A stretch of DNA of 64,000 nt from Enterococcus raffinosus (GCF_018917525.1 NZ_JAHLOS010000001.1:300670-364669), one strand, 5' to 3'. Positions 27,101 through 35,107 are shown, counted from the first letter of the stretch. Numbers and translations: made by a program. The notes: generated by a model from the letters alone, not told the origin.

Positions 27101-27600
27101 GAGTCCTAAACGAATTATTAAGGCATCAAAATGATTGGTATTACCTTACGACACCTTTCGTAGGAACGTTGGGCAACAATGCTTCAGTCATGAGTCCAAG
27201 AGGTAATCCAACAAGTTATGGACCTGGAATGAACTGTACAGGTTTTATTGCTACTGTGACAAGAAATGGTGGGGGGAATCTTTCGAATATTACACGAAAA
27301 TCTAATCGATATGGCGGCCCATGTAATGGGTACAATTGGCGAGATGCGCTAGTACCAACTGTTCAATACCATAGTTATCGAACGGTTAGCGATTTACTAA
27401 GGGGAGGTAAAGCAGAAAAAGGGGACCTGATTTATTTTGAAGCAGATTTTTCCCGACCAAATCCTGACTGTCATCTAGGATTTTTCTGGGGAAGTTCTCC
27501 TTCTCAAGATCGTTTTTGGCATCAAACATTTCCAGCCAATAAAATGTCTAACATTTATTCAGCAACACCCTATTCAAAAGTATATCTATTCAAATTATAA
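24181..27600 (+). CDS. Secreted ChW-repeat protein with BspA-like, MucBP and NlpC/P60-like domains
   Basis: 1139-residue extracellular protein, likely a cell-wall hydrolase. A signal peptide (1-27, ending VYA) is followed by a Ser/Asn-rich stretch, a BspA/DUF285-like segment (about 95-215: HFFEDCKSLKKVDFSKWDT), and a MucBP-like domain (about 272-336). Residues 354-961 are four 152-residue blocks, each with three ChW (clostridial hydrophobic, conserved G-W) repeats, for example YRVHAQGFGWLDWAKNGE. The C-terminal domain (about 975-1139) resembles NlpC/P60: NCTGF with Cys1019 replaces the usual DCSGF, and His1098 is in CHLGFFWG. There is no LPXTG, so it is released or held by other binding. Flanked by unrelated genes. 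Confidence 0.85.
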   Translation: MKKRRSLIVILVICLALSQFLGTVVYAVTENGLKTLSENNNSLESTASSMDSYLQTVPENSRTTEESQSSDSSNDLSEDREQPKDQLVNGKFGSSPWYITNDFTLVIQAGKFADTEGESPWILNKDKIQKIQIEGEVILGNESSHLFQDLTELVEVDSIENLKVTKPTKMNHFFEDCKSLKKVDFSKWDTKNVIENDGFLNNCVELEVIALGVNSIFQAYEEDTLQIPDQPSYIWRAQHQEKTFNSIPELLNKNERNADVYFREPAPQQSEISIKYLDENDKEIHEAKKISGVIGTNYDIGNDDYQLKIDGYLLDETRLPETRGTYRETDQTIIFYYKKLASHAKRAIETPNVLYRSYVQSSGWQSFVKNGEVSGAIDQKNSLEAVEIKLEDIDENSEIEYRTATKESGWEKQFVTGENISGTPKSGKKIEAIQIRLKGEITDTYDVYYRATSETLGKLGWAKNGESAGTESLDYGLEAIEIKLVEKDSDELKSSPKAFVRLPSVSYRSHVESIGWQSYVKDGQQSGTSGQKKRLEAVQVRIENTSLDGGIQYRTHIQDIGWESAFRSNDAVSGTSGKAKRLEAIQIKLTGDIAKYFDVYYRVHAQGFGWLDWAKNGESAGTEGLAYRLESLQIRLIKKGSNELVSSPKAFVKRPILSYRSHVESIGWQNYVKDGQKTGTNGQKKRLEAIQVRIENSGLAGSVQYRTHIQGIGWETSYKSNNGISGTTGKKKRLEAIQIKLTGDIAKYFDIYYRAHTQSLGWLSWAKNGESAGTEGMACRMEALEIRLVPKGSNQLTSNPKAFVRAPTVSYRTHVQGIGWQNYVKNGQTSGTSGQKRRVEALQIRTENSTLTGGIQYRTHIQNIGWESSSKYNNAVSGTTGQAKRLEAIQIQLNGEVAKYFDVYYRVHAQNFGWLGWAKNGMNAGTEAYAYRLEAIQIKLVPKWGTPPSPTSNTYKKKPSKPTLSSFLGTTKSRVLNELLRHQNDWYYLTTPFVGTLGNNASVMSPRGNPTSYGPGMNCTGFIATVTRNGGGNLSNITRKSNRYGGPCNGYNWRDALVPTVQYHSYRTVSDLLRGGKAEKGDLIYFEADFSRPNPDCHLGFFWGSSPSQDRFWHQTFPANKMSNIYSATPYSKVYLFKL
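25240..27063 (+). repeat. Four tandem 456-bp coding repeats
   Basis: Equivalent codons start at 25240, 25696, 26152 and 26608, a strict 456-bp period. Blocks 2-4 are closely similar at protein level; block 1 is more diverged. Each block encodes three ChW motifs. Confidence 0.9.
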
Positions 27601-27610
27601 TAAATTAAAT

Positions 27611-27637
27611 TTGCAGCCAAAGATTTTGGCTGCTTTT
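27611..27637 (+). terminator. Intrinsic terminator after ChW protein
   Basis: GCAGCCAAA-gat-TTTGGCTGC followed by five T. Confidence 0.85.
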
Positions 27638-27737
27638 TAAATAGTCATGTTACGTAATAAGCATCAAATAGGATGTTCTGCAGGTTTTACTTATGTTGAC
27701 TTCTTTGAATAAAAAACGTATGCTGTAAAAGGTTTAC

Positions 27738-27775
27738 AGCGGTTCATCAACCATCCCGCTTTAAAAAAACTCGGA
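27738..27775 (+). promoter_or_regulatory. preQ1 class I riboswitch
   Basis: AGCGGTTCATCAACCATCCCGCT forms the P1 stem AGCGG/CCGCT with the loop typical of preQ1-I, followed by the A-rich TTAAAAAAACT tail that makes the pseudoknot. It matches the Bacillus pattern AGAGGTTC...ACCCTCT-AAAAAACTAA. It ends just before GGAG/AAGGA at 27773-27785, so control of queT translation by masking the ribosome site is likely. A separate hairpin GCTGTAAA/TTTACAGC lies directly upstream. Confidence 0.85.
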
Positions 27776-27790
27776 GAAAGAAGGATAATT

Positions 27791-28291
27791 ATGAATATGG
27801 TGGAAAGAAAACGAGTCACTGTTGTAGTGACCAATGGGATCATAATGGCGCTTTATTTAGCGCTGACGATTTTAGTGTCGCCGGTGGCATCAGGAGCAAT
27901 TCAGTTTCGTATCTCTGAAAGTTTAAATCATTTAGTTGTATTTAATCGAAAATATCTATGGGGAATCTTTGGCGGAGTTGTTGTCTATAACGCATTTTTT
28001 GGCATGGGTTGGCTTGATGTAGTCTTTGGTGGCGGACAAACGCTGTTGGCTTTAAGCTTAACGGCAATCTTACAGAATATTGTTAAAAGTACGAAAGTTC
28101 GATTAGCTTTAAATGTCGTGTTCTTCAGTGCAAGTATGTTTTTGATCGCATTGATGCTGAACTTGACAGCTCAACTACCTTTTTGGCCAACGTACGGTTG
28201 GACGGCATTGAGTGAAGCGATTATCATGACGATCTCAGCTCCAATTATGTATTATTTAAATGAACGTTTGCATTTCGCAAATCAACTATAA
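27791..28291 (+). CDS. queT: QueT-family queuosine precursor transporter
   Basis: Small integral membrane protein of 166 residues, the substrate-specific (S) component of an energy-coupling factor transporter for preQ1 or a related queuosine precursor. About five to six hydrophobic segments; ISESLNHLVVFNRKYLWGI is typical of QueT. The assignment is reinforced by the preQ1 riboswitch 16 nt upstream. ATG 27791 has AAGGA 5 nt away. No ECF ATPase or T subunit is nearby, so the shared ECF module must be elsewhere. Confidence 0.93.
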   Translation: MNMVERKRVTVVVTNGIIMALYLALTILVSPVASGAIQFRISESLNHLVVFNRKYLWGIFGGVVVYNAFFGMGWLDVVFGGGQTLLALSLTAILQNIVKSTKVRLALNVVFFSASMFLIALMLNLTAQLPFWPTYGWTALSEAIIMTISAPIMYYLNERLHFANQL

Positions 28292-28292
28292 A

Positions 28293-28327
28293 AAATGGCG
28301 GTCCTAAATTTATAGGACCGCCATTTC
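28293..28327. terminator. Bidirectional terminator between queT and cbpA
   Basis: AAATGGCGGTCCTA / TAGGACCGCCATTT, 14-bp perfect stem, loop AATTTA. Confidence 0.9.
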
Positions 28328-28338
28328 TATTTAATAAA

Positions 28339-28980
28339 TTAATCTTTCATAGATAATGCTTCAACTTCTTGGATTTCAAAATGCTTACGTTCAAGATGAT
28401 CAATGATTTGATTCATTTTGTTTTCATCTACACCAGCAGGCAAGGTGAATAAGGTACGACGACTTTTAAAGTCCTGACCGACATCTAAAGTAATACAGCT
28501 TGCGATCGTTGTAAATTTTGAGATGATTTTTGACATGGCTGCCAGGTCTCCGCGTTTGCCAGTAGAAACAACGGTGATTACATAACTGCCAGTTTGGATA
28601 TTCCAAGATTGCGAGAGCATATTTAATAAGGTACTGTGAGTTAAGATCCCATAAAAATGATGATCTTCATCCAATACGGTAATATATGGTAATTCTTTAA
28701 TCGTAAAAAAGATTTTAAAAAAGGAAGTATCTAGTGAAATAAATTTTGTTGCATTTTTTAGCAGATGAGTGACTGGGAGATCCATGTCGCCGCCATTTGC
28801 TTTGTGCCGGTAAATGTGCATTTTGTAGATATTGCCTCGGAAAATTTGATCACTTTCATCAAGGATCGGAACACAACGAAAGCCAGTACCTTCTAATATG
28901 TCCAATGCCTCTTGCAATGTTGTTGATTCATTGATCGTTGTCAAATTCTCTTTGGGATAAACGAGACTTTTTAATAACAT
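28339..28980 (-). CDS. cbpA: CBS-pair and ACT-domain protein, likely c-di-AMP-binding CbpA
   Basis: 213 residues: two CBS motifs (about 1-130) and a C-terminal ACT-like domain (about 135-210, with GSYVITVVSTGKRGDLAAMSKI). This layout matches CbpA of Listeria, a c-di-AMP-binding protein without enzyme activity whose complex regulates (p)ppGpp synthesis. That function for this gene is inference from architecture. ATG 28980 follows TGGAGGG; the further upstream TTG lies in that site. Confidence 0.75.
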   Translation of the reverse strand: MLLKSLVYPKENLTTINESTTLQEALDILEGTGFRCVPILDESDQIFRGNIYKMHIYRHKANGGDMDLPVTHLLKNATKFISLDTSFFKIFFTIKELPYITVLDEDHHFYGILTHSTLLNMLSQSWNIQTGSYVITVVSTGKRGDLAAMSKIISKFTTIASCITLDVGQDFKSRRTLFTLPAGVDENKMNQIIDHLERKHFEIQEVEALSMKD

Positions 28981-29086
28981 CCAATAACCCTCCAATAAAG
29001 CTATTCATTCTTTCATCATATTATCATATTCTATCGGATAAAGAAATTTATTTTGGAAACAATTCCAATTGATTGTCTAGATACTA

Positions 29087-29104
29087 AAAAAAGACTCCGG
29101 TCTT
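29087..29104 (-). terminator. Leftward hairpin terminator upstream of cbpA
   Basis: On the minus strand AAAGAC-CGGA-GTCTTT is followed by four further T (seven T in total). It lies in the divergent gap between cbpA and rpmG, with no minus-strand gene to its right. It could be an attenuator in a long cbpA leader. Confidence 0.5.
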
Positions 29105-29113
29105 TAGGAAATA

Positions 29114-29140
29114 TTGACAGCAAAAGGGATAGATGATAAT
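29114..29140 (+). promoter_or_regulatory. Predicted promoter of rpmG-secE-nusG
   Basis: TTGACA at 29114-29119 and GATAAT at 29135-29140 (15-nt spacer; TAATGT with 17 nt also possible). Confidence 0.55.
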
Positions 29141-29222
29141 GTTAGTCTGTGACTTTATGAGGTTATCATTCTTGTTTCAGCAGAAAAATGAATACATTAA
29201 TAGGAATTAGGAGTAGATCGCT

Positions 29223-29375
29223 ATGGCAACAAAAAAAGCGGCTCTAGCCTGCACTGTTTGTGGTTCAAGGAACTACACGAAATCAGTGAGCGAAGGCAAG
29301 CGCGGAGAGCGTTTAGAGATTAATAAGTTTTGCAAACATTGTAATCAGTATACGATACATAAAGAAACGAAATAG
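29223..29375 (+). CDS. rpmG: 50S ribosomal protein L33
   Basis: 50-residue zinc-containing L33. CTVC at 10-13 and CKHC at 37-40 form the zinc ribbon, so this is the C+ form. ATG 29223 with TTAGGAGT upstream. First gene of the rpmG-secE-nusG operon. Confidence 0.93.
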   Translation: MATKKAALACTVCGSRNYTKSVSEGKRGERLEINKFCKHCNQYTIHKETK

Positions 29376-29387
29376 GGGGAGAATTAA

Positions 29388-29558
29388 TTGAATTTTTTAC
29401 GTAGTGTAAGAGAAGAGATGAAGCTTGTTTCATGGCCTTCAAAAAAACAATTACGCCATGATTCATTGGTCGTTATTGAGACAGCGATCATTTTTGCTTT
29501 GATGTTTTTCATCATGGATACAGCGATTCAAGCACTGATCAATTTGATCATTCGCTAG
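29388..29558 (+). CDS. secE: SecE, protein translocase subunit
   Basis: 56-residue SecE with a single membrane helix at about residues 33-52, preceded by REEMKLVSWPSKKQLRHDS, the conserved amphipathic SecE segment. Starts at TTG 29388 with GGGGGAG upstream. SecE clamps the SecY channel. Spacing of 12 bp from rpmG supports co-transcription. Confidence 0.93.
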   Translation: MNFLRSVREEMKLVSWPSKKQLRHDSLVVIETAIIFALMFFIMDTAIQALINLIIR

Positions 29559-29596
29559 TAGCCAATTCAAAAAAAGCATGTTATACTATTTGAGAG

Positions 29597-29628
29597 AAAA
29601 AACCTTGGGACTGCTGAGGTTTTTTTAT
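29597..29628 (+). terminator. Possible partial terminator between secE and nusG
   Basis: AAAAAACCT and AGGTTTTTT pair across an 11-nt loop, followed by T-rich sequence. The GC content of the stem is low, so readthrough to nusG is likely. Confidence 0.5.
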
Positions 29629-29645
29629 TTTAGAACGAGGAGCCG

Positions 29646-30197
29646 ATGGCGAAAATGGAATCTTTTGAAAAACAATGGTATGTGCTGCATACTTATTCCG
29701 GCTATGAAAACAAAGTAAAGGCAAACTTAGAATCACGTGCGCAAAGTATGCGGATGGAAGACTATATTTTCCGTGTAGTTGTCCCAGAAGAAAAGGAAAC
29801 AGAAGTTAAGGGCGGTAAAGAAAAAGAAATCGTTCATAAAACATTTCCTGGGTATGTGTTAGTAGAAATGGTCATGACTGATGATTCTTGGTATGTTGTA
29901 CGTAATACACCAGGTGTAACAGGGTTCGTTGGTTCCCACGGTGCCGGAAGTAAACCAGCGCCATTGATGCCAGAGGAAATAAATCATATCTTACGATCAT
30001 TAGGTATGAGTACTCGTCAACACGATCTTGAAGTAGAAGTTGGCGAAACAGTGAAAATCATCGAAGGTGCTTTTGCCGGTCTTGAAGGTGTGATCACTGA
30101 AATTGATGAAGAACGTGATAAAATCAAAGCGAACATTGACATGTTCGGACGTGAAACAAGTACTGAGTTAGATTTCGATCAAGTTGATAAAATTTAG
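29646..30197 (+). CDS. nusG: Transcription antitermination factor NusG
   Basis: 183 residues: NGN domain (about 1-115; QWYVLHTYSGYENKVKANLE) and KOW domain at the C-terminus (GETVKIIEGAFAGLEGVI). Binds RNA polymerase and couples it to ribosome or Rho. Two starts are possible: ATG 29646, 3 nt from the GAGGAG site, or ATG 29655 (MESFEKQ), 12 nt away. Neither spacing is ideal; homologues support the latter start. In many relatives rplK follows directly, but here 6.8 kb intervene. Confidence 0.93.
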   Translation: MAKMESFEKQWYVLHTYSGYENKVKANLESRAQSMRMEDYIFRVVVPEEKETEVKGGKEKEIVHKTFPGYVLVEMVMTDDSWYVVRNTPGVTGFVGSHGAGSKPAPLMPEEINHILRSLGMSTRQHDLEVEVGETVKIIEGAFAGLEGVITEIDEERDKIKANIDMFGRETSTELDFDQVDKI

Positions 30198-30203
30198 ATC
30201 TAC

Positions 30204-30232
30204 GAGCCGAGGCCGCTGCCTTGGCTTTTTTC
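30204..30232 (+). terminator. Intrinsic terminator after nusG
   Basis: AGCCGAGGC-CGCT-GCCTTGGCT with one G-T pair, then six T. Confidence 0.88.
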
Positions 30233-30370
30233 ATAGATTTTTTAGATACAAGCGGTGAAATTGCTAAATTTCCGCTAACTTCTCAGCGTATGTTTGAGTT
30301 ATACGGCCTTTAAATCTATAGTAGAGTGAAACACGCCATAAATATGTCATAGTGAAGTGGAGTTGAAAGA

Positions 30371-31231
30371 ATGAAAAAAGTGTTCCTGAGCATTATTGCA
30401 GGACTAACCGTTTTATTGCTCGTTGGTTGTGGAAGCAAGCAAACAAAAGAAGTGGAAAAAACACAAGCATCAGCATTAACCCAAAAAAAGGTTGAAAAAA
30501 ATTTTAAGAAAAGCGCGGTGCCAACCGTTTTTATTCATGGCTATGGGGGTACTATTAATTCCTTCGGTGGGATGATCCAGCGACTTTCAAACGAAAGAAA
30601 AACTAAGAAAGAGATGCTGATTACGGTTCAATCAGATGGTTCTTTAAAGGTTGATGGTGAACTAAGTAAGAAAAAGGATAATCCGAGTATCCAAGTCTTG
30701 TTTACCGCCAATAAAGATACTGAATGGAATCAGACTGAATGGATCTATACTGTTTTGAAATATTTGAAGCAACAGGGGGTAGATCAAGTAAATCTTGTTG
30801 GACATTCGATGGGCGGTGTTAGTTCGCTACGCTATTTGACGACTTATGGTCAACCAAACGATACTCCAACGATAAATAAGTTTATTTCAATTGGGGCCCC
30901 GTTTAATGATTTTACAGAATCATCTGAATCGATTGATGATGTGTTAAAAAACGGTCCAAGTGTACAAGCCAGCAGATATACAGACTATCAAAATGGTGTG
31001 GCTAATGTACCTAGTAAATTGCCGATATTATTAGTAGCGGGGAAATTAAATAAAGAGACAGTTACTGATGGGACCGTTCCTCTCAATAGTGCATTAGCAA
31101 CATTTTCTTTATTGAAAGATCATGGAAATCCTATCAAATATCAAATTTTTACTGGCCCAAATGCTCAGCATAGTCAATTACATGAGAATCTTAACGTTGA
31201 TAAAACTGTCGCGGATTTTTTGTGGAATTAA
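30371..31231 (+). CDS. Lipoprotein alpha/beta hydrolase (DUF915-like)
   Basis: 286 residues. Lipoprotein signal with lipobox LLVGC (Cys20). The hydrolase core has VFIHGYGG near residue 53, nucleophile elbow GHSMGG with the serine near residue 146, Asp in TDGTVP, and His near 272 in NAQHSQLHEN. Expected to be anchored on the outside of the membrane as an esterase or lipase-like enzyme; substrate unknown. Single gene with its own terminator. Confidence 0.85.
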   Translation: MKKVFLSIIAGLTVLLLVGCGSKQTKEVEKTQASALTQKKVEKNFKKSAVPTVFIHGYGGTINSFGGMIQRLSNERKTKKEMLITVQSDGSLKVDGELSKKKDNPSIQVLFTANKDTEWNQTEWIYTVLKYLKQQGVDQVNLVGHSMGGVSSLRYLTTYGQPNDTPTINKFISIGAPFNDFTESSESIDDVLKNGPSVQASRYTDYQNGVANVPSKLPILLVAGKLNKETVTDGTVPLNSALATFSLLKDHGNPIKYQIFTGPNAQHSQLHENLNVDKTVADFLWN

Positions 31232-31262
31232 GCAGTCTGTGTTGGTCATTCCGGTTTATCTG

Positions 31263-31303
31263 AGTAAGGCTGAAACAGAAGACAAGTTTCTTGCTTACTT
31301 TTT
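31263..31303 (+). terminator. Intrinsic terminator after lipoprotein hydrolase
   Basis: AGTAAG...CTTACT with inner GAAAC/GTTTC pairs and a T-run. Confidence 0.7.
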
Positions 31304-31352
31304 GTAAGAGTATTATGATAATTCATGTATTAAAAAGAAAGAAGGATTTATC

Positions 31353-32459
31353 ATGACTTATCAAGCAAGTAACGAAGAACATCCAATTGAAATTGTGAAT
31401 ATCGCTTCACTCGAAGGACGGGTGAAAGAACGCATGGAAAAAGGTGCGTTTGGTTATATTCGCGGCGGTTCTGAAGATGAATGGACAATGAAAGAAAACA
31501 CCTCTTCATTTAATAATAAAACAATTATGCCTCGGGTTTTGCGAGGAATTGATCATGCTGACTTAAGTACCAAACTTTGGGACATGGACTTGGCAACTCC
31601 AATTATCCAAGCGCCATCAGCTGCACAAGGATTAGCTCATGAAAAAGGTGAAGCGGATACTGCCAAAGGGGTGGCTGCTGCCGGATCGATCTTTTCGATT
31701 AGTACCTATGCTAATACAACGATTGAAGATGCAGCGGCCGCAGCACCCAACGCTCCTCAATTTTTCCAATTGTATATGAGTAAAGATGATGGCTTTAATG
31801 CGTTCATCTTAGAAAAAGCTGTTAAAGCTGGAGCAAAAGCCATTATTCTAACAGCAGATTCAACACTTGGTGGCTACCGCGAAGAAGACATCGTTAACAA
31901 ATTCCAATTTCCGCTTCCAATGCCTAACTTAGCTGCTTATAGCGCTAAAAGTGCTAGCGGAGATGGCGAAGGAAAAGGAATCGCGGAAATCTATGCGGCA
32001 GCTAAGCAAGGCTTAGTTCCGGAAGATATTCAGAAAATCAAAGAATTAACAAGTCTTCCTGTATTTGTTAAGGGTATTCAATCACCAGAAGATGCCGAAG
32101 TTGCCATCGCAGCTGGAGCTGACGGGATTTGGGTTTCAAATCATGGAGGTCGTCAACTAGATGGCGGACCAGCCTCATTTGATGTATTACCGTTGATTGC
32201 TGGTGTTGTAAACAAACGTGTACCGATCGTATTTGATAGCGGTGTTCGTCGCGGCGAACATGTCTTCAAGGCTTTAGCCAGCGGGGCTGACTTAGTAGCG
32301 ATCGGACGACCAGTCATTTATGGATTAAATTTAGGTGGCGCTGAAGGTGTGAAATCAGTTTTTGATCATTTGAACAAAGAGCTTTCTATCACAATGCAGC
32401 TCGCTGGAACCAAAACGATTGATGAAGTAAAAAACACAAGACTACATGATGCAAAATAA
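31353..32459 (+). CDS. lctO: L-lactate oxidase (FMN-dependent alpha-hydroxyacid oxidase)
   Basis: Oxidises L-lactate with oxygen to pyruvate and hydrogen peroxide. 368 residues, closely resembling Aerococcus lactate oxidase. Conserved sites are FQLYMSKDD, TADSTLGG, PVFVKGIQ (FMN lysine) and VSNHGGRQLDGG with the catalytic histidine, then FDSGVRRGEHV. Start ATG 31353 has GAAGGA upstream. It is followed by a very strong terminator. In streptococci lctO is induced in air and repressed by glucose; that regulation here is inference. Confidence 0.92.
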   Translation: MTYQASNEEHPIEIVNIASLEGRVKERMEKGAFGYIRGGSEDEWTMKENTSSFNNKTIMPRVLRGIDHADLSTKLWDMDLATPIIQAPSAAQGLAHEKGEADTAKGVAAAGSIFSISTYANTTIEDAAAAAPNAPQFFQLYMSKDDGFNAFILEKAVKAGAKAIILTADSTLGGYREEDIVNKFQFPLPMPNLAAYSAKSASGDGEGKGIAEIYAAAKQGLVPEDIQKIKELTSLPVFVKGIQSPEDAEVAIAAGADGIWVSNHGGRQLDGGPASFDVLPLIAGVVNKRVPIVFDSGVRRGEHVFKALASGADLVAIGRPVIYGLNLGGAEGVKSVFDHLNKELSITMQLAGTKTIDEVKNTRLHDAK

Positions 32460-32466
32460 TTAGTAT

Positions 32467-32512
32467 AAAAGCTTCACCAAGAAAAGTTGATTTTCTTGGT
32501 GAAGCTTTTTTG
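32467..32512 (+). terminator. Strong intrinsic terminator after lctO
   Basis: Perfect 19-bp stem (32467-32485 with 32491-32509), loop GTTGA, then a T-run. Confidence 0.93.
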
Positions 32513-32520
32513 CATTTTTC

Positions 32521-32549
32521 TTGCATCACACTACAGATTAGTTTATCAT
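32521..32549 (+). promoter_or_regulatory. Promoter of efaCBA
   Basis: TTGCAT at 32521-32526, 17-nt spacer, TATCAT at 32544-32549. Confidence 0.6.
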
Positions 32550-32560
32550 TAACTAAAATA

Positions 32561-32574
32561 TTAGGTATGCCTAA
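32561..32574 (+). promoter_or_regulatory. DtxR/MntR-type (EfaR) operator
   Basis: TTAGG-tatg-CCTAA is a pseudopalindrome of the kind bound by manganese-dependent DtxR-family repressors. It lies from about +5 to +18 relative to the predicted start, so bound repressor would block transcription when manganese is ample. Confidence 0.65.
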
Positions 32575-32593
32575 AATAGAAAAGAGGGATAAA

Positions 32594-33343
32594 ATGGAAA
32601 CGATTCGTATCGAAAATCTTTCGGTTGCCTATCGTGGGAAGCTCGCACTTAAGCATGTGAATTTGGAATTATCTGCTGGAAAATTAACAGGGATCGTCGG
32701 ACCCAATGGTGCCGGGAAATCTACCTTAATGAAAGGGATACTGCAATTGATTAAAGTACAATCAGGCAGAATTTATTATGGTGCTGAGCCACTTAGTAAA
32801 CAGCGGAAAAAAATTGCCTATGTAGAGCAGCGGCAAGATATTGACTTGAGTTTTCCCATTAATGTTTTTGGGGTGGTCCTGTTCGGAACCTATCCTCATT
32901 TAAAAATGTTTCAACGCCCTGGAAAAAAAGAAAAGACATTTGCCTTAGAGTGTTTGTCGAAAGTTGGCTTGTCTGAATATGCTGACCGGCAAATTAGTGA
33001 TTTATCTGGTGGACAGTTGCAACGAGTCTTTATTGCACGAGCACTGGCACAAAAGGCGGAATGGATTTTGTTAGATGAACCTTTTGCCGGGATTGATGCA
33101 ACTAGTGAGAAGATTATTATCGAGTTACTTAAGGAGTTGCGGGATGAAGGAAAATCGATCGTGATCGTTCATCATGATCTCCATAAGGTAACCGATTATT
33201 TTGACGAAGTGATCTTATTGAACAAAGGCTTGATTGCGTCTGGACCAGTTGCTCAAACCTATACGGCAAGGAATATGGAGAAAACTTACGGCAGTGAAAT
33301 TACACAAATGTTAAGAGTGGGAGGTGCAGACTTTGCTTCATGA
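32594..33343 (+). CDS. efaC: Manganese ABC transporter ATP-binding protein
   Basis: 249 residues. Walker A GPNGAGKST near residue 37, signature LSGGQLQRV near 141, Walker B ILLDEPF, and H-loop HHDL. Energises manganese (possibly also zinc) uptake with EfaB and EfaA. The start ATG 32594 has AGAGGG upstream; a longer frame into the operator is unlikely. It overlaps efaB by 11 bp. Confidence 0.92.
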   Translation: METIRIENLSVAYRGKLALKHVNLELSAGKLTGIVGPNGAGKSTLMKGILQLIKVQSGRIYYGAEPLSKQRKKIAYVEQRQDIDLSFPINVFGVVLFGTYPHLKMFQRPGKKEKTFALECLSKVGLSEYADRQISDLSGGQLQRVFIARALAQKAEWILLDEPFAGIDATSEKIIIELLKELRDEGKSIVIVHHDLHKVTDYFDEVILLNKGLIASGPVAQTYTARNMEKTYGSEITQMLRVGGADFAS

Positions 33344-34187
33344 TTTTTTTCAAGGTCTAATGGAATACCAATTTTTGCAAAACGCATTGATTACCTCGAT
33401 TATGGTGGGCATATCCGCGGGTGTGATTGGCTCTTTTATTATTCTCAGAGGCATGTCATTAATGGGAGATGCGATTTCTCATGCGGTTTTACCAGGGGTA
33501 GCGATCTCCTATATGTTAGGGAGCAGTTATGTCATTGGCGCGACTTTTTTCGGAATCTTCTCAGCTGCATTGATCGGCTTTGTCGGAAAACATAGTCGTT
33601 TAAAAAATGATACCGCGATCGGAATTGTTTTTAGTTCCTTTTTTGCCTTAGGAATCATTCTGATCTCATTTGCTCAGAGTGCGACGGATCTTTATCATAT
33701 TCTTTTCGGCAATGTTTTAGCAGTTCGTGATTCAGATATGTATCTGACTGCGCTTGTTATGGTAATCGTTGTTTTAGCGGTATTGCTATTTTATAAGCAA
33801 TTAAAATTAACTTCCTTTGCTCCAACGATGGCACAATCCTATGGCTGGAACATCAGCTTGATTAACTATGGCTTGATGTTTCTGCTGACATTAGTTGCTG
33901 TAACGTCATTGCAGACAGTTGGTACGATCTTAGTCATTGCAATGTTGATCACACCAGCGGCTACAGCCTATCAGTTAACCAATAAGCTTTCTATCATGGT
34001 TGGTTTATCAACAGCATTTGGTGTTTTGAGTGCAATCATCGGTTTGTATTTCAGCTATAGTTACAATCTTCCTTCAGGCGCAACGATTGTGATGACAGCG
34101 GCAGTCTTTTTCATCGCAGCATTTTTATTTTCACCAAGTAAAGGCTTGATTCAACAAGTAAGAAAGGAACGGGTGTATGATGCATAA
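33333..34187 (+). CDS. efaB: Manganese ABC transporter permease
   Basis: 284 residues, ABC-3 family integral membrane protein with about eight helices; [17 protein letters not shown] is the conserved cytoplasmic loop. TTG 33333 is chosen because GGGAGG lies 8 nt upstream; the GTG at 33324 is adjacent to the ribosome site. Overlaps efaA by 11 bp. Confidence 0.9.
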   Translation: MLHDFFQGLMEYQFLQNALITSIMVGISAGVIGSFIILRGMSLMGDAISHAVLPGVAISYMLGSSYVIGATFFGIFSAALIGFVGKHSRLKNDTAIGIVFSSFFALGIILISFAQSATDLYHILFGNVLAVRDSDMYLTALVMVIVVLAVLLFYKQLKLTSFAPTMAQSYGWNISLINYGLMFLLTLVAVTSLQTVGTILVIAMLITPAATAYQLTNKLSIMVGLSTAFGVLSAIIGLYFSYSYNLPSGATIVMTAAVFFIAAFLFSPSKGLIQQVRKERVYDA

Positions 34188-35106
34188 AAAAATATTCTTT
34201 GCAGGACTGATTGGTTTATTTTTACTCACAGGTTGCGGGGCACGGAGTAGTGAACGCGTTGAAGGGAATACCTCAAAGAAGCTATCTGTAGTCGCGACAA
34301 ATTCGATCATAGCAGATATGATCAAAGAGGTCGGAAAAGATGAGGTGAATGTCCACAGTATCGTACCGGTTGGGACAGATCCACACGAGTACGAGCCGTT
34401 ACCAGAAGACATAAAAAAAACCAGCGAAGCAGATGTTGTTTTCTATAATGGTCTAAACTTAGAAACAGGTAATGGCTGGTTTGACAAATTAATGGACACG
34501 GCTAAGAAAAAAGAGAATAGAGATTATTTTGCAGTCAGTAAAGAAGTTGAACCAATTCACCTCACAGGTAACAGTAAGCAAGAGGACCCTCATGCTTGGC
34601 TGGATATCTCTAATGGTATTTTATATGTGAAACAGATTCAATCAGTTTTGAGCGATCAAGATCCTGATAATCGATTGAATTACGAGAGAAATGCGGAAGC
34701 TTACATTAAAAAGCTTAAAGAACTAGATGCTTCAGCGAAAGAAAAATTTGCCGATATTCCCAGTGAGAAAAAGTTGTTAGTAACCAGTGAAGGAGCCTTT
34801 AAGTATTTTTCAGAAGCTTATGATTTAACGGCAGCTTATATATGGGAAATCAATACGGAAAGTCAGGGAACACCAGAACAAATGACACAAATCGTCGAAA
34901 AGGTTCGTGCATCGGAAGTCCCATCATTATTTGTTGAGACGAGTGTTGATAGACGCAGTATGGAACGACTGTCAAAAGAAGTTGATCTGCCGATCTATAG
35001 CGATTTATTCACTGATTCATTAGCTAAAAAAGGAAAGACAGGGGATAGCTACTATAGCATGATGAAGTGGAACTTAGATAAAATTCACGAAGGATTGATG
35101 AAATAG
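34177..35106 (+). CDS. efaA: Manganese-binding lipoprotein EfaA
   Basis: 309-residue PsaA/ScaA-family (cluster A-I) solute-binding lipoprotein. Lipobox LLTGC (Cys20). Metal ligands are expected in DPHEYEP (His), DPHAWLD (His), the SEGAF Glu region and the late Asp in [11 protein letters not shown]. EfaA is also known in E. faecalis as an endocarditis antigen. AAAGGA site 8 nt before ATG 34177. Confidence 0.92.
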   Translation: MMHKKIFFAGLIGLFLLTGCGARSSERVEGNTSKKLSVVATNSIIADMIKEVGKDEVNVHSIVPVGTDPHEYEPLPEDIKKTSEADVVFYNGLNLETGNGWFDKLMDTAKKKENRDYFAVSKEVEPIHLTGNSKQEDPHAWLDISNGILYVKQIQSVLSDQDPDNRLNYERNAEAYIKKLKELDASAKEKFADIPSEKKLLVTSEGAFKYFSEAYDLTAAYIWEINTESQGTPEQMTQIVEKVRASEVPSLFVETSVDRRSMERLSKEVDLPIYSDLFTDSLAKKGKTGDSYYSMMKWNLDKIHEGLMK

Positions 35107-35107
35107 C

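Noticed and set aside
27060..27600. LPXTG-anchored protein and substrate of the sortases
   Set aside because: The C-terminus ends VYLFKL with no sorting motif, hydrophobic segment or basic tail.
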